DNA of 64,000 bases from Halisarca cf. caerulea (Eukaryota; Porifera; Demospongiae; Chondrillida; Halisarcidae). Positions 57,478 to 64,000 of the stretch are shown here, in pieces (positions within the stretch are counted from its first letter, which is position 1; each line of letters starts with the position of its first letter). The stretch is from contig CAUJGJ010000185.1 of assembly GCA_963170055.1 (NCBI GenBank), positions 3,068,275 to 3,132,274 of the forward strand. The letters run 5' to 3'. The notes beneath the pieces are model-generated. The model searched no databases. It had not been told where the DNA came from and saw only the letters and a program-made list of their open reading frames with translations. The position numbers and the translations under genes are program-made.

Positions 57478-58920
57478 ATTATTGTGAATTTGCTGCACTC
57501 TAAGATGATGATAGGTTTTGTATTCAGTAGTACTAAATATACCTTTCTTCTGTATACAGGTATATAGCTATTTTATGGATATTATTTTTATAGTAATTAT
57601 AATTATTTCTTATATATAGCCCACATTTCTCTAAATTTGTGATATATAATATTATAGTACATATATATATACTCCAAATTCGTCATTGTATCTTGTATAA
57701 ATAGTACAATTATACTGTGAGCATTACAATGGATTGTATACATACCCTCCCTGCATGGGACCACTCTTGTGAAATTAAGCGACCACTGCATGTATATCCA
57801 TTATATACCACTTGCATGTGCAATATGCATGCATGGGTGTTATACTGGCGCAGATCAATAAATGCCCACATGCAATAATAATATTAATGTCATGCATATA
57901 AAATACGGTGAAGTCTCATGCATCATAATATATTCGTTTAATTTGAAAAATTTGGGAGGATTAAATTAGGCAGATTATCCAAGTAAATATGCAGCATTTT
58001 CAAACGATCATGCACAAAATTGATATATACGGCGGATAATTAAAAGTGTTTGGTGGATTAACGAGAATTCACTTGGACATATAATATATTTTTGTATGAT
58101 ATAAGTCCCATCCCCCTCCGCGGGCCATGCACATGCATGGTCCTTATAATTTATCGATATAAAATTATCAAGCATGGATAGTTATAATATTTAGGTGCTG
58201 TGTGGCCATGCATGCATGCATGGTTTAAATTTGCTGGAGTATACACAATAAGCTGTGCTTGTACTGTATATATACTATTATGGTCTATCCAGATTTCATG
58301 TTTATTAAGCAATTTGCATGTCAACGCAGTTAAAATTTTTCGTTGTTATAATATGGCCGGCTGTATGTACCATTGCTGTGGCCATTATGTACAGCTATAG
58401 GGATACATATTGTAATCAACTACCGTTAATTGCATCATCCTGATCATGAGTATTAAAACAGTCGATCCAATTATGCCATTACCACTACAGATCTTTGAAT
58501 TCACTAAAGCAATCAGTTTCCATTTCAACGTACTCACACTTCTGCAATTTCAATTATTCCTAATTACAGATTTGCTCCTGCATGAATGTGTATGAGAAAG
58601 TTACCACATATTACCGAGATTTCATATTTGTAGTGATATACGTAAACCATGTGATTGATGCCATTTTATCATTTCAACCAGGCACTTGGTTATTGTACAT
58701 GAAATAGCCTAAAACTATTTGACATCTACATACCTCCTTACTGTAAGGGGATTGAGTGATATTTCCACAGGCATAAAATTAAGATAACACACAGTATAGT
58801 TGCATGGTAATTGTCTAATTTGAGTCAAACAGTAATTCAAAAGAATGCTAATTACCATTACAACCACTCTAGATAATTAAGACTGAAATTGCTCCATTAC
58901 AATTACATTAACATTATATA
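57478..58920. other. Intergenic region after receptor D
   Basis: AT-rich. It includes the 3' UTR of receptor D, but I see no clear poly(A) signal. ATGCATGC words are frequent (for example 58207-58222). No gene is supported. Confidence 0.5.
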
Positions 58921-59386
58921 CTGTAGAACCTCACAATAAGACCACCCCGGAAATAAGACCATGCATGCACCTCAAAATTAAGACCACTTTGTTGCAGTCC
59001 GGAATTTCTCCTATACTTGTACGTGGAAGTTAGTTTCAGAATAAAAGCCACATTTTTTTTCCTCTGGATGTCAAAACCTCACAATTAAGACCACTTATTT
59101 GTGGATACTGCTGTATTCTGTGGACATTAGGTTCTGAAATGACCCCATCAATAGAAAGAGATGGTAAACTTGGGGTCACATCTTTATCATCTTAATGGAG
59201 TAACAATAAAAGAGGTGTAATGGTGCAATTTTTCACGTTTTATTGCCTTATGTGCATCTTGTGTCTACGGAATGACTTGCAGATGTGCCATGCTATTCTG
59301 GACAGTACTTTCAGAAATAACACCACCTCACAATTAAGACCAGTTGCGCCGGTCCCAAGGGTGGTCGTATTTGCAAGGTTCTACTG
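58921..59386. mobile_element. Longer pogo-like element (466 bp)
   Basis: TA|CTGTAGAACCTCACAATAAGACCACC ... GGTGGTCGTATTTGCAAGGTTCTACTG|TA. Internally, three further copies of the 'tcacaattaagacca' phrase occur near 58970, 59085 and 59330. It has no transposase frame. Confidence 0.8.
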
Positions 59387-59879
59387 TATACCAGCAACAC
59401 ATACTGGTCGGTATGTACGCACAGAAGTTATGTACATGCAAGCACTAAAGTGCATCATGTATCCTTGAGTGTGAACAATTAAAAACATGCAGATGATCAT
59501 ACAAGTTGAATATTGGCTACGTAGCTACGTAGCATTCCATTGATCCAACATACAATACTATTGGAAATTAATGCATGACACTTGCAATTAAGTGATCATC
59601 TCAATAGTAATTCCACACAAGTGTCATTTGCATGCATGATTAGTGTGACCATGAGTTTGCTGGCAACGCATACACGTGCACTTATAACTTATTAATCATT
59701 TACTCTGTATGTGGCAGGAGGTACAATTATAAAGAGAAAAACATGGCTACAGGGATCAAACACCTTGGTCCACAATAAACATTCAAATAAACTGCAACTA
59801 GCTGTTGCCCACTGGAAATAGTCTGTAGTTAATCGATCAGTGAACATGGTACCATGCAAGAAAGGATTGAATGCATGCA

Positions 59880-60195
59880 CAGGCCCGTAGCCAGGGGGGT
59901 ACCCCCCACTTAGAAGCCAGTTCCACCTCACTAACAACACTGAAAATAAAAGAGACATTCTAGCCTTATTCCAGGAGAACTTACTACAACTATTACTTTT
60001 TAGATTCATTTATATACTGAGTCTCCATCAATCCCTGAAATAAAGCTAGTATCCAAATACTTAAATCTCAGATTGTCCGTCCAGCAAAACGAAATCAACC
60101 ACAATGGCCATTTACCGTAGCAAAGAGTTCCACTTTGGTCCAACAGAGCCCCCCCCCCCCCCCCCCCCCCATAAATCAACCTGGCTACAGGCCTG
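59880..60195. mobile_element. hAT-like miniature element containing a poly-C run
   Basis: CAGGCCCGTAGCCAGGGGGG ... CCTGGCTACAGGCCTG inverted ends; 316 bp. A homopolymer of 22 C lies at 60149-60170, just inside the right end. The flanking target duplication is not clean. Confidence 0.7.
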
Positions 60196-60437
60196 ATGCA
60201 GTACATGTACAGACACAATAATAGCACACAAACCAAAGGCTGTACACCTGAGCTTAGTGTGGCTCCCAGCTATCAACAACCAGTGAGCAAATTACAAAAT
60301 GACAAAATTGATGTGCATGATTTTTGTGCATGCTCAGTTTGAACATGTTGAATTAAAAATTATAATTCTTAAAACTCATCATGCAATTAAGATTCTATAT
60401 ACTCTTGTGCTATGTACGTCAGCATGCAATACATATA

Positions 60438-60610
60438 CAGTAAAAACTGTCTATAACAACCACTTAAGGGACCAAGTGATATGGTGGTCTTTGTAAACAG
60501 GTGGTCCCTGTACAGAGGTGCATTAGTATCACTGAGGTGGCCTATGGAGCAGCTGACAGTGGTCTCCATATAGACAGGTGGTCTTTAATTCTATGTGAGT
60601 GGTTTCACTA
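60438..60610. mobile_element. Degenerate pogo-like element
   Basis: TA|CAGTAAAAACTGTCTATAACAACC with internal repeats of the phrase acaggtggtc. The right end is not resolved. The remainder to 61231 is AT-rich without a gene. Confidence 0.35.
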
Positions 60611-61231
60611 GCTGTACGTACATTGTATAATATGCACGTGCAGGCAATATCTATTGCCTTATTTATATACTGGGACCACATAGTAGTGCATGACTACCCC
60701 ACCATGCTCTATAGCACTAGCTAGAAAGGTACAATGCCATGCAGTACAGTACAACAAGTATGCTGTAGAAGATATACTGCATGTACATATACATACGCAG
60801 TTGTAGATTTATATAATGGTAATTGTCAATCTACATTATTATACAGTATATGCAACACAAATATTATTTTATTATATACACAATAGTTTTACCGCAGATA
60901 TTATACACCAACATAATTAGTATGATAGTTGTATTATTATAATATACTGTAACTACATACAAGTACAACTCTCATGGAATCATATACAGTACCATAAATG
61001 ACAAATTAAAGTAATAATATAGTATAATATAAGATTGAAACAGTTTACAACAAATTATTATTAGCACACTATCACATGCATCTGCATGCAACTAACGCAT
61101 ACAAATCAATAACATGCACACATGGGTATAATCAAATTAATACAAACTGGTACATACAAAAAATGGTCCCATAAGTCGATGAGTTGGATTAAATCATATA
61201 CGTACACGGGATGGAAACTGACAGCAAATCC

Positions 61232-62732
61232 TTAAGATCCAAAAATGTACACTTTGACAAGCTTTCCAGCAATGCCAATACAACAGTTGAGGCTGCACAA
61301 GACTGCATTGAATCCATCACTGCAAAATGTACAATGGTATAAAATGACCATTTTTACATGCTATAGCTACAGGAAACACTGCCTAGCATACGTGTACAAA
61401 AATCTAGTGATATGAGGCCTATTTCACCCAACACACTATGCTGAATGAAATATACCAGTAGCTGTTTTTTCACACCTACCACCTCCTGAGAAGTCATGAA
61501 AGGTCAACAGTGAATGGCCAGTGTCTGTGCATAGGTACCCATGTATATATATATAGCCATACAGCTATGTATCATATAGCGCTAAATCTTCACAGGATCA
61601 AATTTTTGCAAATACCAATTACTTGCAAGTTTTTGACATTTCGCAGATCCAGACCTAAGCACTTACCGGAAGTGCAGTAATTGGAGGTAAACCACCATTT
61701 TTGCTTCTAAAAATCACAAGTGAGTTTGTTGTCTAGGACTGGATGGTGGTGGTGCAAGCTTACATTGGACCTAAACATTGGTGACCCTGCTAAAGAAAAG
61801 ATTCTTAAATGTCCAAGGGAAAAAGAAAGCCGTAAAGATCCGTTGCAAGCAACTGCATATTTGAGTCAGTCACATACCAAGAAAGATATCATCCCTTTGT
61901 TAAGCTAAGCTACGTTTCTTAAGGTCTGGGAGAGCACGTTATTTAGGCCAAAATGCTGGAAATAGATAGGCACAAACCATAGATACTTTAGGGATATCGT
62001 AAACACAACAATATCATTTGATCCTCCTATTGCCAATCTTTTCATGGAGCAAAATTTCCCACATATGTACCATGGGTGTTGGGCAACAACAGCAAATACA
62101 TACAAAAGGTACATGTACTGGACAGTATATATCCATGTCATTGATTAACAAAATGAGTAGCTTATGCTGGGGACAAAAATTAATGAATAATGCAGATTCT
62201 TGTAAACAGTAGATTCTTGTAAACTAAAATCTGCATGAATGACCTATCATTCATAATTATTAAAATGTTTCAATGGCCACAGAGGAAGATCATTATTGAA
62301 GCTCATTATTAATCACAGCAGCTAAATTACTAGCATGCACACATGCGTATGACACTCGTTCAGAGGTATGTAAGGCATGTAATACTAGCAAGAGCACAGG
62401 ACAGACGTATGTACTGTACATATTGACATGCAACAAACAGTGGAGCATCACAAACTGTGTGGAATGAGACGGATAAAACAAAGTTCACACTCACTGTGAC
62501 TTCATGGCAACTGATCCTCCGAGTAGAGTGTACTTGCTCTCAAGTACTTTCTTTCCCTCATTGTCTTTCCATCGATATACACGCAAGGAGTAGTCAGTGG
62601 AACATGACACCATTCTGAAGGGATCCTGTAAGACCAAAGAGTCCACTAAATTATCATATCAATTTGCTAGGGTGAACACACACGCATGCATGCACGCACG
62701 CACGCACACACGCATGCACGCACGCGCACACA

Positions 62733-62793
<61 letters not shown>

Positions 62794-64000
62794 AAGTGGT
62801 GCATGCCTATTGCATACATCAGTGTTCTAGCCAGAATTTTTCTATAGCAGGGGGGCGAGGGGTATAGCATAAGTCAGTGATTGCAGTACAGTAAATTCTT
62901 GCCACAATTTTTTTTCATCCAAGTCAATGCAAAGCAAAATTAACTAATCCATGCACAAAAATGATGGATTTCTGCTCCTATACTCATAATCCCCATGATC
63001 TCACACAAGAATGAAAGCAGGGTGGAGAGAATAAAAGCAGGGTGAGGAGAATGAAAGCAGGGTGGGGAGAATGAAAGCAGGGTGGTATCACCCTGCAACC
63101 CTGCTTTAGCTAAAACCCTGTACATATGTACATAGTAGCAATGTCTAACATTCTACGCCTGAGGTCCAACTCACACCAAATAGGCCCTTGATTGCTCCTT
63201 TGTGGTCTTGAAACTGTTGAAGACTGACACCATCTTTAATGCTCCATACTTGAATGCACCCAGATCTGTCCCCTATCACTAGGTACTCTCCAGAGGGAAC
63301 CAAAGACTGAACAGCAGAACGCTGAACAAGCACTTTGGATGGGTCAGACAGAGTGTATCCAGAGTCAGGAGCTCTCCAAGTTCCGTAATTCTTAGTACAC
63401 TCTGCAATCTTGCTTGTTAAATCCCACAATTCAACCTGATGTCCACATGCTACAGCTAGGTGACTGCTGTGCTGAGGGAGCCAACACATATACCGAGGTG
63501 CATCCACAGAAAACAATGGAAGTCTACGGAGTAAACCTTGTGGAGCCCAAATCTCTTCATCCTCGAACATCGGAATATGGTGTGCAACTGGCCTTCTTCG
63601 GTTGAGGAGGATATGAGGAGCTGGGCTTTCTCCCTTTGCAAACTCCTTCTTCAGAATGTTGATCATCCACACCTACAAAGAATACATTCTAGTGATCAAC
63701 AGCAATACTAAGCTATTGTATCTAAAGAATTATTCAAAAACGCTAAAGCTACAATTGTGGATTAGACGAAGACCAGTCTCACACATACAAATTTGTACTT
63801 CACTATGTAAACATTCAACAAACTGACAGGCTAGGTGGGTGCACAAATGGATGTGTACTTTCGCTTCACATAGTTTTTAAAGTATGGTAAACATTTTGGC
63901 ACACTGTGAAGAACAGAGAGACTCACTCCAACATCTCCACTTTTTCCACAAACTGCGATGACTCCAGATGTTCCAACATCCATAGCTGTGAGACTACTCA
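61232..64000 (-). CDS. WD40-repeat protein, C-terminal part (5' part outside window)
   Basis: Exons in - strand order: beyond 64000 to 63927, 63672-63175, 62625-62495, 61319-61232 (stop TAA 61234-61232). All GT-AG, phases 0, 0, 2. Readable WD-repeat strands: [55 protein letters not shown]...[30 protein letters not shown]. The last exon continues [19 protein letters not shown] and closes with VKVYIFGS. The G-D/S-x5-VW and H-K-G-A-I patterns mark a beta-propeller. The specific family is not determined; an F-box/WD-type scaffold is possible but unproven. The gene is convergent with receptor D. Confidence 0.8.
62681..62791. repeat. (GCAC)/(CA)n compound microsatellite
   Basis: GCACGCAC/GCATGCAC repeats grading into about 30 CA units, in an intron of the WD40 gene. 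Confidence 0.95.
62820..63120. mobile_element. hAT-like miniature element in a WD40-gene intron
   Basis: Starts CAGTGTTCTAGCCAGAATTTT, with a following ggggggcgagggg, and ends TTTAGCTAAAACCCTG, a diverged inverted end. It contains the tandem repeat at 63009-63085. Confidence 0.5.
63009..63085. repeat. 20-bp tandem repeat, four copies
   Basis: The unit gaatgaaagcagggtggaga is repeated almost four times, inside the hAT-like element. Confidence 0.85.

Overview
The window looks like nuclear DNA of an early-branching marine invertebrate, most probably a sponge. It is AT-rich, with short phase-consistent introns, long CA/TA/GT microsatellites and many short inverted-repeat transposons. The genes are animal-specific: EMI/EGF/CCP/Ig receptors, a dynein-arm assembly factor and a RAD51 paralogue. 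The sponge assignment is inference; the animal assignment is firm.

The main content is a tandem cluster of large type I membrane receptors, all on the + strand. Receptor A (532-2544) enters from the left and contributes only its last transmembrane/tail exons. A frameshifted orphan copy of the same terminal exon lies at 8065-8680. Receptor C (12953-33351) is complete: 20 exons whose lengths sum to 8010 nt, giving 2669 aa. Receptor D (41302-57477) is complete: 17 exons summing to 7623 nt, giving 2540 aa. C and D share this order: signal peptide, EMI-like Cys-rich domain, EGF array, two CCP/sushi modules, an EGF, a long region I cannot assign with coiled coil and Cys clusters, two Ig domains, a further unassigned domain, GCC2/GCC3-type Cys repeats, one transmembrane helix, cytoplasmic tail. 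The tails differ completely. A and C carry tyrosine-rich tails with YxxP and ITIM-like motifs. The tail of D is acidic and has no tyrosine. This is a plausible paired-receptor arrangement.

Between C and D lie two housekeeping genes. A CFAP300 (C11orf70) homologue is on the - strand (36800-38323, last exon not found) and an XRCC2 homologue is on the + strand (39854-40762, first exon not found). They are head to head. At the right edge, the 3' half of a WD40-repeat gene runs on the - strand (61232-64000, continuing outside), convergent with D.

The rest is non-coding. It contains a decayed non-LTR retroelement 3' end, at least ten TA-flanked CAGT...ACTG (pogo/Tigger-like) miniature elements, hAT-like miniature elements, a third family with TAGTCTCGCGTAGCCAG ends, a 23-bp minisatellite, several near-perfect palindromes and long dinucleotide arrays. 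I saw no RNA genes or CRISPR arrays.
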